From the NCBI RefSeq assembly GCF_002158865.1, contig NZ_CP021455.1:1488001-1552000 (forward strand): a stretch of 64,000 nt of DNA. Reading direction: 5' to 3'. Each line of letters starts with the position of its first letter. Within the stretch, counting starts at the first letter, position 1. Shown in pieces: positions 33,216 to 40,676 of this stretch. The notes beneath the pieces are model-generated. The model worked only from the letters and a program-made list of their open reading frames with translations, was not told the DNA's origin and did not search any database. This stretch comes from Comamonas serinivorans. Lineage in GTDB: Bacteria > Pseudomonadota > Gammaproteobacteria > Burkholderiales > Burkholderiaceae_C. The position numbers and the translations under genes were made by a program.

Positions 33216-34580
33216 ATGCCGATTGCGCCACGTGCCTTGCCACGCGTATCCTTGTATACCTGCTCCCGGGTGATCCGATCGGCGACCTTGGGCTGGATGG
33301 CGCTCCACCTGGCGTCGGCGCACGCCTTGAGGCCGGTCGATGAAGTGTCTCAACTGCTCGAGCAGGGCAAGATGGACCAGGCGGCCAAACAGGCCGACGG
33401 CTACCTGAAACAGAACCCCGGCGATGTGGAAATGCGTTTCCTGCGCGGCGTGATCGCGACCGAGCAAAAGCAGAACGCACAGGCCATCAAGATCTTCCAG
33501 GGCTTGACGCGGGACTACCCCAGCCTGCCCGAGCCCTACAACAACCTGGCCGTGCTGTATGCCGCCGAAGGCCAGGAGCGTAAGGCGTCCGAGGTGCTGG
33601 AGCAGGCCATTCGCACCAGCCCCAGCTACACCACGGCCTATGAAAACCTGGGTGACCTCTATGCGCGCATGGCCAGCGAGGCCTATGCCAAGGCGCTGCA
33701 GTTCGATGGTTCGCGGCAGGCCATCAACCCCAAGCTGGCGCTGATCACGCAGATCGTCCCGACGCAGAACCGCACCGTGGGGGCGGATGCCACCCCGGCC
33801 CCCAAGCCGCTGGCAGCCCCGAAGGCCGAGCCCAAGCCCGAGTTGAAAGCCAGGCCCGAGCCGGCCTCGGTGGTCCGCCTGCCCGAAGCCGCGCCGTTGG
33901 CCCGGGTGGCTTCGGCGCCCAAGCTCGATCCCAAGGCAGAGGCCAAGCCTCGGCCAGATCCTCAACCGGTCGCCAAGGCTGCCGAGCCGGTTGCTGCTGG
34001 GGGCAAGGTGGCGTCGGCCCCCAAGGTGGAGGCCAAACCCAACCCCAAGCCCGAGCCAACACCCGCGGTGCAGGCCAAAGCCGCCGAGCCGCCCAAGCCG
34101 GCCCCGCAGGTGATCGCCAAGGCTGCGGAACCGGCCAAACCTCAAACCCCACCGGCCGCGAAGCCGACCGAGCCCACGACACCAGCGGCGAAGCCGGCGC
34201 CCCAAGCCACCGCGAGCGAGACCAAGGCAGCTGTGGCCAACGCCGAGGCGCCCGTGGAGGCCGCCGTCAAGGCCTGGGCCGATGCCTGGGCACGGCAGGA
34301 CATGACGCGTTACCTGGCGGCCTACAGCGACGCCTTTGATCCGGCCGATGGCAGCAGCCTCGCGGCCTGGAAAGAGACGCGCCGCCAGCGCATCGTGGGC
34401 AAGAGCCAGATCAAGGTGGGCGTGCGCAACCTCAAGGTCTCGGTCCAGGGCGATCAGGCGACGGCGGTGTTCCGCCAGGACTACGCGGCCGGCAGCCTGA
34501 AAACGACGACCCGCAAGACGCTGACGCTGCGCCAGGAAAAAGGCCAGTGGCGCGTCGTGCGCGAGGTCACCGGCGGGTGA
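33216..34580 (+). CDS. TPR protein with Ala/Pro/Lys linker and NTF2-like C terminus
   Basis: About 454 residues. A hydrophobic signal-like stretch (ATLGWMALHLASAHA) is followed by TPR-type helices (LLEQGKMDQAAKQADGYLKQNPGD, then EPYNNLAVLYAAEGQERKASEVLEQA, then YENLGDLYARMASEAYAKAL). A long Ala/Pro/Lys-rich linker comes next, and a C-terminal SnoaL/NTF2-like fold opens AVKAWADAWARQDMTRYLAAYSDAF. It is probably periplasmic. The start is uncertain: the ATG at 33216 lacks a Shine-Dalgarno, and an in-frame GTG at 33270 would also give a signal peptide. It is 8 nt upstream of an L,D-transpeptidase gene whose C terminus has the same kind of fold. Confidence 0.75.
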   Translation: MPIAPRALPRVSLYTCSRVIRSATLGWMALHLASAHALRPVDEVSQLLEQGKMDQAAKQADGYLKQNPGDVEMRFLRGVIATEQKQNAQAIKIFQGLTRDYPSLPEPYNNLAVLYAAEGQERKASEVLEQAIRTSPSYTTAYENLGDLYARMASEAYAKALQFDGSRQAINPKLALITQIVPTQNRTVGADATPAPKPLAAPKAEPKPELKARPEPASVVRLPEAAPLARVASAPKLDPKAEAKPRPDPQPVAKAAEPVAAGGKVASAPKVEAKPNPKPEPTPAVQAKAAEPPKPAPQVIAKAAEPAKPQTPPAAKPTEPTTPAAKPAPQATASETKAAVANAEAPVEAAVKAWADAWARQDMTRYLAAYSDAFDPADGSSLAAWKETRRQRIVGKSQIKVGVRNLKVSVQGDQATAVFRQDYAAGSLKTTTRKTLTLRQEKGQWRVVREVTGG

Positions 34581-34588
34581 GCGGCGCC

Positions 34589-35998
34589 ATGCGGTGGGAT
34601 ACGCTCGGCCCGTGGGCCGTGGCCACACTCCTGATGGTCGGTGGGGCGGGGCTGGCGGAGCGGGCCAGTGCCCAGCCGCGCAAGGAGACAACCCGGCCGC
34701 CTGTGCAAGCGGGCAAGCCCGACGGTGCGTCGGGTCCGACGAAGGTGGCCCGCGCGCCGCGCCCGGCCGATCGGCAGGCGGCGGCACAAGGCGGCCCCGC
34801 AAGCACGCGCTTTGCCGCGGCGAGCCCTGCGAAAACCGGCGCGGTCGGCTGGCCCAGCGATGCCGAAGCCCGCTTGCTGGCCGTGATTCGCCTGGTCGAA
34901 AACCAGCAGCTGAACGCCGCGCTGTTGGCCGTGGCCAGCCTGACCCACGACGTGCCGAACTTTCAAGCGGCGCAGCTGGTGTATGCCGACCTGTTGCGCT
35001 TCAAGGCCGGCAAGGTGGGTGATGCGCCGGCACGCAGCGGTGGCATGCGGGTCAGCTACCACCCGGCGCCGAAGGCTGCCCAGGGCAAGGAGACCCAGGA
35101 ATGGCAGACCCGCCTGCATGCGCTGCGCGACGAGCTCGTGCGCCGTGTGCATGGCGCCAATGGCCTGCCGGAGCCGGGCCGCATGCCAAGCGAGTTCCTG
35201 GCCATGCCCTCAACGGTCCGCCACGCCATCGCGGTGGATGCGAGCAAATCCAGGCTCTACCTCTTCACGCAGGAGGGCGGCACGCTGCGCCTGACGGGCG
35301 ACTTCTACGTCTCCATCGGCAAGCTGGGCATGGGCAAGCTCGAAGAGGGCGATCAACGCACGCCGCAGGGCGTGTACTTCGTCGGCCGGCAGATCGAAGG
35401 CGCCCGCTTGCCCCACCTCTATGGCAAGGGCGCCCTGACGCTCAACTACCCCAATGACTGGGACCGGGCGGCGGGCCGGGGTGGCAGCGGCATCTGGCTG
35501 CATGGCGCACCGCCCGAGCAGTTTGCCCGTGTGCCGCAGGCCAGCGACGGCTGCATCGTGTTGTCCAACCCCGACCTGTTGCTGCTGATGGGCACCGTCG
35601 ATCCCCAGACGCCGGTGCTGGTGCGCGAGCGCCTGCACTGGGTGGCGGCCGACGACGCCAAACGCCGCCAGGCCGCACAGGCCTTTCAGCCGGTGCTGGC
35701 TGCCTGGCAGCAAGGCTGGTCTGGCGCCGACCCGCAGGCCCGCGCGCGCCTCTACAGCGACGAGCTGGCCGCGTCGCCCGCGCAGCAGGCGCCGCAACGC
35801 CGCCTGGCCGCGCTGTTCCGGCATGGCGATGCCGCCGTGGAGGACGTGTCGGTGTTTGCCTGGAAGGATGCGCAGGGCGAAATCCGCATCGTCAACCTCA
35901 AGGTGACGGCCCGCGCCGCGTCCGCTCTGACCTTGCGGCAGTACTGGCGCAAGACCGGCGACCGGTGGCAGCTGTTTTCCGAAGACATCCTGAGCTGA
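34589..35998 (+). CDS. L,D-transpeptidase (YkuD) with NTF2-like C-terminal domain
   Basis: A 469-residue protein with a signal peptide (VATLLMVGGAGLAERASA), a basic linker and a helical region. The YkuD catalytic domain contains MGKLEEGDQRTPQGVYFV, His305 in LHGAPP and Cys322 in SDGCIVLSN; the usual Ser-His-Gly-Cys is Ser-Asp-Gly-Cys here. The remaining about 110 residues form a SnoaL/NTF2-like domain (LAAWQQGWSGADPQARARLYSDEL), resembling the tail of the upstream TPR protein. Such enzymes make 3-3 crosslinks or attach proteins to peptidoglycan. It is co-transcribed with the TPR gene. Confidence 0.88.
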   Translation: MRWDTLGPWAVATLLMVGGAGLAERASAQPRKETTRPPVQAGKPDGASGPTKVARAPRPADRQAAAQGGPASTRFAAASPAKTGAVGWPSDAEARLLAVIRLVENQQLNAALLAVASLTHDVPNFQAAQLVYADLLRFKAGKVGDAPARSGGMRVSYHPAPKAAQGKETQEWQTRLHALRDELVRRVHGANGLPEPGRMPSEFLAMPSTVRHAIAVDASKSRLYLFTQEGGTLRLTGDFYVSIGKLGMGKLEEGDQRTPQGVYFVGRQIEGARLPHLYGKGALTLNYPNDWDRAAGRGGSGIWLHGAPPEQFARVPQASDGCIVLSNPDLLLLMGTVDPQTPVLVRERLHWVAADDAKRRQAAQAFQPVLAAWQQGWSGADPQARARLYSDELAASPAQQAPQRRLAALFRHGDAAVEDVSVFAWKDAQGEIRIVNLKVTARAASALTLRQYWRKTGDRWQLFSEDILS

Positions 35999-36208
35999 AT
36001 CGGGCTGGGCTGGGTGGCGAGCCGCTCGGGCACGGGCCGTTTTGGCGCCCTCTGCATGCAACGGGTCGGGGCGGCGGGGCGGCCGTGCAGCGCCGCCGCC
36101 AACGTCCGCATCGGTGCTCAGTCCCAGCCATCCGGGGTCGCCGCTGCACGACGCAGACATCCGGCGCTTTCGTCCTCGCTCTCACCAAATCGAAAGCTCA
36201 TTCAATGG

Positions 36209-36256
36209 GGTATGCGGCCATTTCCATTGAAAGAGAAGCGGGAGTGGCTGCATACT
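36209..36256. repeat. 48-nt palindromic repeat, copy 3
   Basis: GGTATGC...GCATACT ends; inner stem CCATT/AGCGG (two mismatches). It lies 7 bp downstream of the SDR stop codon, in the convergent gap after the L,D-transpeptidase. Confidence 0.85.
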
Positions 36257-36263
36257 CTATCCA

Positions 36264-37058
36264 TCACACCACGATGGGCATCAGCGCGCCATCCATGGCG
36301 AGCACCGCGCCGCTGATGTAGCTGGCGCGCGCCGAGGCCAGGAACAGCACGGCGTCGGCGATTTCTTCGGGCGTGGCGATGCGGCCCAGGGGTTGGCGGG
36401 CGGTGGCTTCCTCCAGCGCCTGGTCGGGCGACACGCCGCGCAAGCGGGCATCGGCCGCCATGCCTTCGGACAGCCGCTCGGTCAGCGTGGCGCCGGGGTT
36501 GACCACGTTCACGCGCACGCCGTGCTTGGCGTAGGCATTTGCCAGGCCGACGCTGGCCAGCATGAGGGCGGCATTGGCCGCGCCGCCCGCCAGGTGGATG
36601 GGCGAGGCGACCTTGCCGCCGGCGCCGACCACGTTGACGATGGCGCCTGTGCCGCGCTGCCCCATGCGCTTGATGAGCGGGTCGATGACGTGGATGTAGG
36701 TGAAGTACTTGGCGTCCATGGCGGCGCGCCATTTGTCGGCCGACAGTTCGGGGTAGGGCGTGCGCTGTGCGGCGCCGGCGCTGTTGACCAGCACGTGGAT
36801 GGGGCCGTTGGCCGCTTCGATGGCGCTGACGGCATCGGCGGCGGCCTCGGGCTGGCGCAGGTCCACGGGCATGGTCGAGGCGACCGAATCGGGGCGCAGC
36901 GCCAGCAGGGTTTCGCGCGCGGCATCCAGGGCCTCGCGGTTGCGGGCCAGCAGGCTGACGCGGGCGCCTTCGCGCACAAAGCCCTGCGCGCAGGCCAGGC
37001 CGATGCCTTTGCTGCCGCCGGTGATGAGGACGTGTTGTCCGTTGAGGTCGAGGTTCAT
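36264..37058 (-). CDS. SDR-family protein lacking the catalytic Tyr-Lys pair
   Basis: A 264-residue short-chain dehydrogenase/reductase fold. The cofactor-binding TGGSKGIG is at 13-20 and the NSAG motif near 93-96. The usual end motif (PLGRIATPEEIADAVLFLAS, then SYISGAVLAMDGA) is intact. At the active site, where Y-x3-K is expected, the sequence is H155-LAG-G159, and the catalytic serine position is also changed. It may bind NAD(P)(H) without normal SDR chemistry, or use another mechanism. The gene stands alone, convergent with the L,D-transpeptidase. Confidence 0.85.
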   Translation of the reverse strand: MNLDLNGQHVLITGGSKGIGLACAQGFVREGARVSLLARNREALDAARETLLALRPDSVASTMPVDLRQPEAAADAVSAIEAANGPIHVLVNSAGAAQRTPYPELSADKWRAAMDAKYFTYIHVIDPLIKRMGQRGTGAIVNVVGAGGKVASPIHLAGGAANAALMLASVGLANAYAKHGVRVNVVNPGATLTERLSEGMAADARLRGVSPDQALEEATARQPLGRIATPEEIADAVLFLASARASYISGAVLAMDGALMPIVV

Positions 37059-37221
37059 GGCGCGTGCGGTGTGGTGACGATGGCCACATGCTGCAGCGGT
37101 GCGGGCGCTTCGCGCAAGTGCGGGCTGGCGCCTGGGGAACCCCCGGAGTGGGGCGCCTGGATGCGCCGCGCGGCTTGGGATGCGGCATCCGCGTGGCGCC
37201 TCAGGATGCAGTTGGCCGCCG

Positions 37222-37767
37222 TCAGGCCGCGCGGGCCGTAGGCAGGTCGAACACCAGGCAGGTGGTGGTCGCGTGGGCGTACAGCGTGCCGTCCGGCCCG
37301 ACCAGCCGCGCTTCGGCGGTGGCCAGCTGGCGCCCGCAGTGGATGACGGTGCCGGTGGCGCGCACGCGCGGCACCTGGGGGGTGATGGCCTTGACCATGT
37401 TCACGCCCAGCTCGGCCGTGGTGTAGCCGCGGCCGGGCGGCATCAGCGTGTGGATGGCGCAGCCCAGGGCCGAGTCCAGCAGCGTGGCGAACCAGCCGCC
37501 ATGCACGGTGCCCATGGGGTTGAGGTGGCGCGGCGAGGGCGTGCCCTGGAACACCGCGCGGCCCGGACCCACGTCGACGACGAGGAAATCCAGCGTGCGC
37601 GCGATTTCGGCATAGGGCAGCTCGCCCGCCAGCATGGCCTGCATGACGGCCAGCCCCGTCTTGCCCGCGATCTGCGCCGGCGTGGCCACGCCGGGGCCGG
37701 CGCCGGCATCCAGCCGGGCCTGGATGCGGGCTTCATCGGCCAGCCAGTGTTCAAGTTCGTTCGACAT
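37222..37767 (-). CDS. PaaI-family hotdog thioesterase
   Basis: A 181-residue hotdog-fold thioesterase. The PaaI signature HLNPMGTVHGGWFATLLDSALG carries the catalytic Asp and the HGG turn. Later strands include YTTAELGVNMVKAI and HCGRQLATAEARLVG. It probably hydrolyses aromatic or acyl-CoA thioesters. AAGGAGGG upstream sets the start at 37767. It is divergent from a marR gene with a shared operator, so it is likely the target of that regulator. Confidence 0.9.
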   Translation of the reverse strand: MSNELEHWLADEARIQARLDAGAGPGVATPAQIAGKTGLAVMQAMLAGELPYAEIARTLDFLVVDVGPGRAVFQGTPSPRHLNPMGTVHGGWFATLLDSALGCAIHTLMPPGRGYTTAELGVNMVKAITPQVPRVRATGTVIHCGRQLATAEARLVGPDGTLYAHATTTCLVFDLPTARAA

Positions 37768-37793
37768 GTGACCCTCCTTGGGTTGCATATACA

Positions 37794-37810
37794 ATTGTTG
37801 CAGGTACAAT
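37794..37810. promoter_or_regulatory. MarR-type operator between the thioesterase and marR
   Basis: Perfect inverted repeat ATTGT-N7-ACAAT in the 51-bp divergent gap, with a second ACAATTGT palindrome overlapping its left side at 37791-37798. Size and position are typical of MarR-family operators that control both genes. Confidence 0.65.
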
Positions 37811-37818
37811 CATAAACC

Positions 37819-38274
37819 ATGGACACCGTCATTCGCCCCCAGGGGTGCACCCATTTCAAGCTGCGCCAGCTGGCGCGGGTGGTCACGCGCCGCTACGACG
37901 CGGAGCTGGCGCAGGCCGGCCTCAAGACCTCGCAGTACTCGTTGCTGACCCACGTCTTGCGGCTGGGGCCGCTGCGCCCGGTCGACCTGGCGCGCGAGAT
38001 GGAGCTGACCCCCTCGACCCTGACGCGCAACCTGCAGCCCATGGTGGCGGCCGGCTGGCTTGAGCTGACCGAGGGCGCCGATGCGCGCAGCCGCCTGGTG
38101 CGCATCACCGAGGCGGGGCGCGACAAACGCAGCGAGGCGCAGCGCCGCTGGCGCGCGGCGCAAGAGGCGCTGAACGCGGAACTCGGTGTGCAGCGCGTGG
38201 CGGCGCTGCATGCCCTCATCGACGAGTGCATGGGGCGGATCGCCGGCCCCCAAGGAGAGCGACATGCGAGATGA
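37819..38274 (+). CDS. MarR-family transcriptional regulator
   Basis: A 151-residue winged-helix regulator. The recognition region LRPVDLAREMELTPSTLTRNLQPMVAAGWL and wing TEGADARSRLVRITEAG are classic MarR. Helices at both ends form the dimer interface. There are two cysteines, one near the N terminus (QGCTHF) and one near the C terminus (DECMG), which could be redox-active but are not conserved in position with OhrR. It overlaps the start of the MFS gene by 11 nt and is divergent from the thioesterase. Confidence 0.92.
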   Translation: MDTVIRPQGCTHFKLRQLARVVTRRYDAELAQAGLKTSQYSLLTHVLRLGPLRPVDLAREMELTPSTLTRNLQPMVAAGWLELTEGADARSRLVRITEAGRDKRSEAQRRWRAAQEALNAELGVQRVAALHALIDECMGRIAGPQGERHAR

Positions 38275-39496
38275 ACGTGCCGTGAAGGGTGGAAGCTGGC
38301 CCCCGGTCTGGCTGGTGTTGCTGGCGGCGGCCGGTGCTTTTGCGCTGACCATGGGCGTGCGGCAGACCATGGGCTTGTACCTGTCGCCGCTGAACACCAC
38401 CACGCAGCTGGGGCTGGGCAGCATCAGCCTGGCGTTCGCGTTCGGGCAGCTGTGGTGGGGCCTCACGCAGCCGTTCGCGGGGGCGATGGCCGACCGCATC
38501 GGCACCGGCCGCACCATCCTGGTCGGCGTGCTGCTGGTGGCGGTGGGCACGGTCATCACGCCCTGGATGACCAGCACCGCGGGCCTCATCTTTGCCATTG
38601 GCGTGCTCGCCGCCGGTGGCGCCGGCATGGCCGGCCCGTCGGTGTTGATGGGGGCCACCACGCGTCTGGTGCCGGCCGAGCGGCGCGGGTTCGCCACTGG
38701 CGTGGTCAATGCAGGCGGCTCGTTCGGCCAGTTCATCATGGCGCCGGTGGCCATCACGCTGACGGCGGCGGTGGGCTGGGCGGCCTCCATGCAGTGGCTT
38801 GGCGTGCTGGTGTTGCTGGCCCTGCCGGCCGCCTGGCTGTTGCGCGGCAATGCCAAGGCCCTGCAGGCGTCGGCGGGCGCACCGGCCCTGTCGGCGCGGG
38901 CGGCGATCGCGCAGGCGCTGGCCACGCCCAGCTACCGCTACCTCTCGGCCGGGTTCTTCGTCTGCGGCTTCCACGTGGCCTTTCTGGCCACGCACCTGCC
39001 GGGCGTGATCGCCGCCTGCGGGCTGCCGCAGGAAGTGGGCGGCTGGGCGCTGGCGATGATCGGTCTGTTCAACATCGTGGGCAGCCTGCTCATGGGCTGG
39101 GCCGTGGGCCGCTGGCGCATGAAGTCCTTGCTGGCGGGGGTGTACGCCACGCGCGCCATCGCCGTGCTGCTGTTCCTGCTCTTGCCCAAGACCGCGGCGG
39201 TGGTGCTGGTGTTCGCGGCCGTGATGGGCGTGAGCTTCCTGTCCACGGTGCCGCCCACGGCCGGCCTGGTGGCCAAGATGTTTGGCCCGGCCAACATGGC
39301 CATGCTGTTCGGCCTGGTGATGCTGGCCCACCAGCTGGGCGGCTTCCTCGGCGCCTACCTGGGTGGCCAGGTGTTCCAGGCCACGGGCAGCTACGACTGG
39401 ATGTGGTATGCCGACATCGTGCTGGCGGTGGGCGCGGCGCTGGTGAACCTGCCCATCCGTGAGTCGTCGCCGCGCCTTGGCGCGCAGCCCGCTTGA
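38264..39496 (+). CDS. MFS transporter
   Basis: A 410-residue major facilitator with 12 predicted helices. The helix 2-3 loop reads GAMADRIGTGRTILVG, the usual MFS G-x3-D-R-x-G-R motif. The start at 38264 is set by AAGGAGAG and overlaps the end of marR, so the regulator and transporter are one operon. It resembles the oxalate/formate-antiporter or sugar-acid type MFS in length. The substrate is unknown; a link to the thioesterase and MarR suggests an aromatic or acyl acid. Confidence 0.88.
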   Translation: MRDERAVKGGSWPPVWLVLLAAAGAFALTMGVRQTMGLYLSPLNTTTQLGLGSISLAFAFGQLWWGLTQPFAGAMADRIGTGRTILVGVLLVAVGTVITPWMTSTAGLIFAIGVLAAGGAGMAGPSVLMGATTRLVPAERRGFATGVVNAGGSFGQFIMAPVAITLTAAVGWAASMQWLGVLVLLALPAAWLLRGNAKALQASAGAPALSARAAIAQALATPSYRYLSAGFFVCGFHVAFLATHLPGVIAACGLPQEVGGWALAMIGLFNIVGSLLMGWAVGRWRMKSLLAGVYATRAIAVLLFLLLPKTAAVVLVFAAVMGVSFLSTVPPTAGLVAKMFGPANMAMLFGLVMLAHQLGGFLGAYLGGQVFQATGSYDWMWYADIVLAVGAALVNLPIRESSPRLGAQPA

Positions 39497-39550
39497 GCCG
39501 GCGCAGCAGGGCGCACGCTGACCTGCGCTGATGAGGCACGGCGGCGGGGT

Positions 39551-40138
39551 TCAACCCTGGGGCTGCTTGTCGCGCGGCACGCGGCCCATCAGGTAGAACT
39601 CGGGGTTGGGCTGCATGTCCGTCGCGCTGGCCATGCGGTTGGAGAGGCCGAAAAAGGCCGTGATGGCGGCGATGTCCCAGGCGTCCTCATCGCTGAAGCC
39701 GTGCGCGTGCAGGGCCTCGTAGTCGGCGTCGCCCACCTCGTGCGAGCGCTGGCACACCTTCATCGCGAAATCCAGCATCGCCCGCTGGCGCGGCGTGATG
39801 TCGGCCTTGCGGTGGTTCACGGCCACCTGGTCGGCGATGAGCGGGTTCTTCTCGTAGATGCGCAGGATGGCGCCGTGCGCGACCACGCAGTACAGGCACT
39901 GGTTGGCCGCGCTCGTGGCCGTCACGATCATCTCGCGCTCGCCTTTGGTCAGGCCCGAGGCCTCGTTCAGCATCAGCGCGTCGTGGTAGGCGAAAAAGGC
40001 GCGCCATTCGGCGGGCCGGCGGGCCAGGGCCAGGAACACGTTGGGCACGAAGCCCGATTTCTCCTGCACGAGCAGGATGCGCTCGCGGAGGTCGGCGGGC
40101 AGCTCGTTCAGGTCGGGCAGGGGAAAGCGGGCGGGCAT
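39551..40138 (-). CDS. AhpD-like peroxidase-related protein
   Basis: A 195-residue alkylhydroperoxidase-D-fold protein. The redox motif CLYCVVAHG (C-x2-C with downstream His) is the AhpD signature, and DEDAWDIAAITAFFGLSNRMASATDMQPN is the typical end of the peroxidase-related enzyme family. It may act as a thiol-dependent peroxidase or be a carboxymuconolactone-decarboxylase-fold relative. GGAG at 7 nt supports the ATG at 40138. It is divergent from feoA. Confidence 0.88.
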   Translation of the reverse strand: MPARFPLPDLNELPADLRERILLVQEKSGFVPNVFLALARRPAEWRAFFAYHDALMLNEASGLTKGEREMIVTATSAANQCLYCVVAHGAILRIYEKNPLIADQVAVNHRKADITPRQRAMLDFAMKVCQRSHEVGDADYEALHAHGFSDEDAWDIAAITAFFGLSNRMASATDMQPNPEFYLMGRVPRDKQPQG

Positions 40139-40181
40139 GGCAGTCTCCAAAGGTGATGAAAGCGCTTCATCTATTGATGGG

Positions 40182-40229
40182 GGTATGCTTGTATTTCCGT
40201 TGTTTGAAAAACGGCAGTGGCAGCATACT
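40182..40229. repeat. 48-nt palindromic repeat, copy 4
   Basis: GGTATGC...GCATACT ends, inner stem CCGTT/AACGG. It lies in the divergent gap between the AhpD-like gene and feoA, the one intergenic copy not directly downstream of a stop codon. Confidence 0.9.
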
Positions 40230-40397
40230 TCGATTGAATCCGTCTTGACGCATGAGGTGTGTTCGGCGGCCGCTTCAGGGGCTGGCCTTCAGCCTCGTTT
40301 CAGAAAGCCCCGCGCCAGTTCGTAAAATCGGCCTCAAACACGTCTCATTCCCACCCATTGTGCCGCCCGACCCAATACGTCTGCGCGGCTGTTTTGC

Positions 40398-40676
40398 ATG
40401 ACATTGGATCAATGGCCCAGCCACGTCCCCGCCCGGGTGCGCGAGCTGGCAAGACCGTCCAGCCAGGATTTGCGCGACCTGGTGCTGCGTTTGACGGAAA
40501 TCGGCTTCGTGCCCGGCGAGGTCGTGCACATCATGGCCACCGGGCTGTTGGGGCGTGAACCCCTGGCCGTGCGGCTGGGCCACACCACCTTTGCCCTGCG
40601 CCAGCGCGAGGCGCAGCTGGTCGACGTGGAGGCGCTGGATGCCGGGGTGGCCGGGCCCGGCCGGGAATGGCCATGA
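40398..40676 (+). CDS. feoA: FeoA ferrous-iron uptake accessory protein
   Basis: A 92-residue SH3-like FeoA protein. The core LRDLVLRLTEIGFVPGEVVHIMATGLLGREPLAVRLGHTTFALR has the G-F-x-P-G-x-x-V pattern and the beta-barrel ending in the A-L-R strand. FeoA supports Fe(II) uptake by FeoB. It overlaps feoB by 10 nt. A Fur box was not evident in the 170-bp upstream gap. Confidence 0.93.
   Translation: MTLDQWPSHVPARVRELARPSSQDLRDLVLRLTEIGFVPGEVVHIMATGLLGREPLAVRLGHTTFALRQREAQLVDVEALDAGVAGPGREWP

Noticed and set aside
33205..33260. Sequence beginning AGTATCC and ending GTATACC near the TPR gene start, resembling a repeat copy
   Set aside because: It is 56 nt rather than 48 and has no AACGG at the expected offset; the match to the family register fails.
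40230..40397. Fur box upstream of feoA
   Set aside because: No stretch with a recognisable 19-bp Fur consensus was found.
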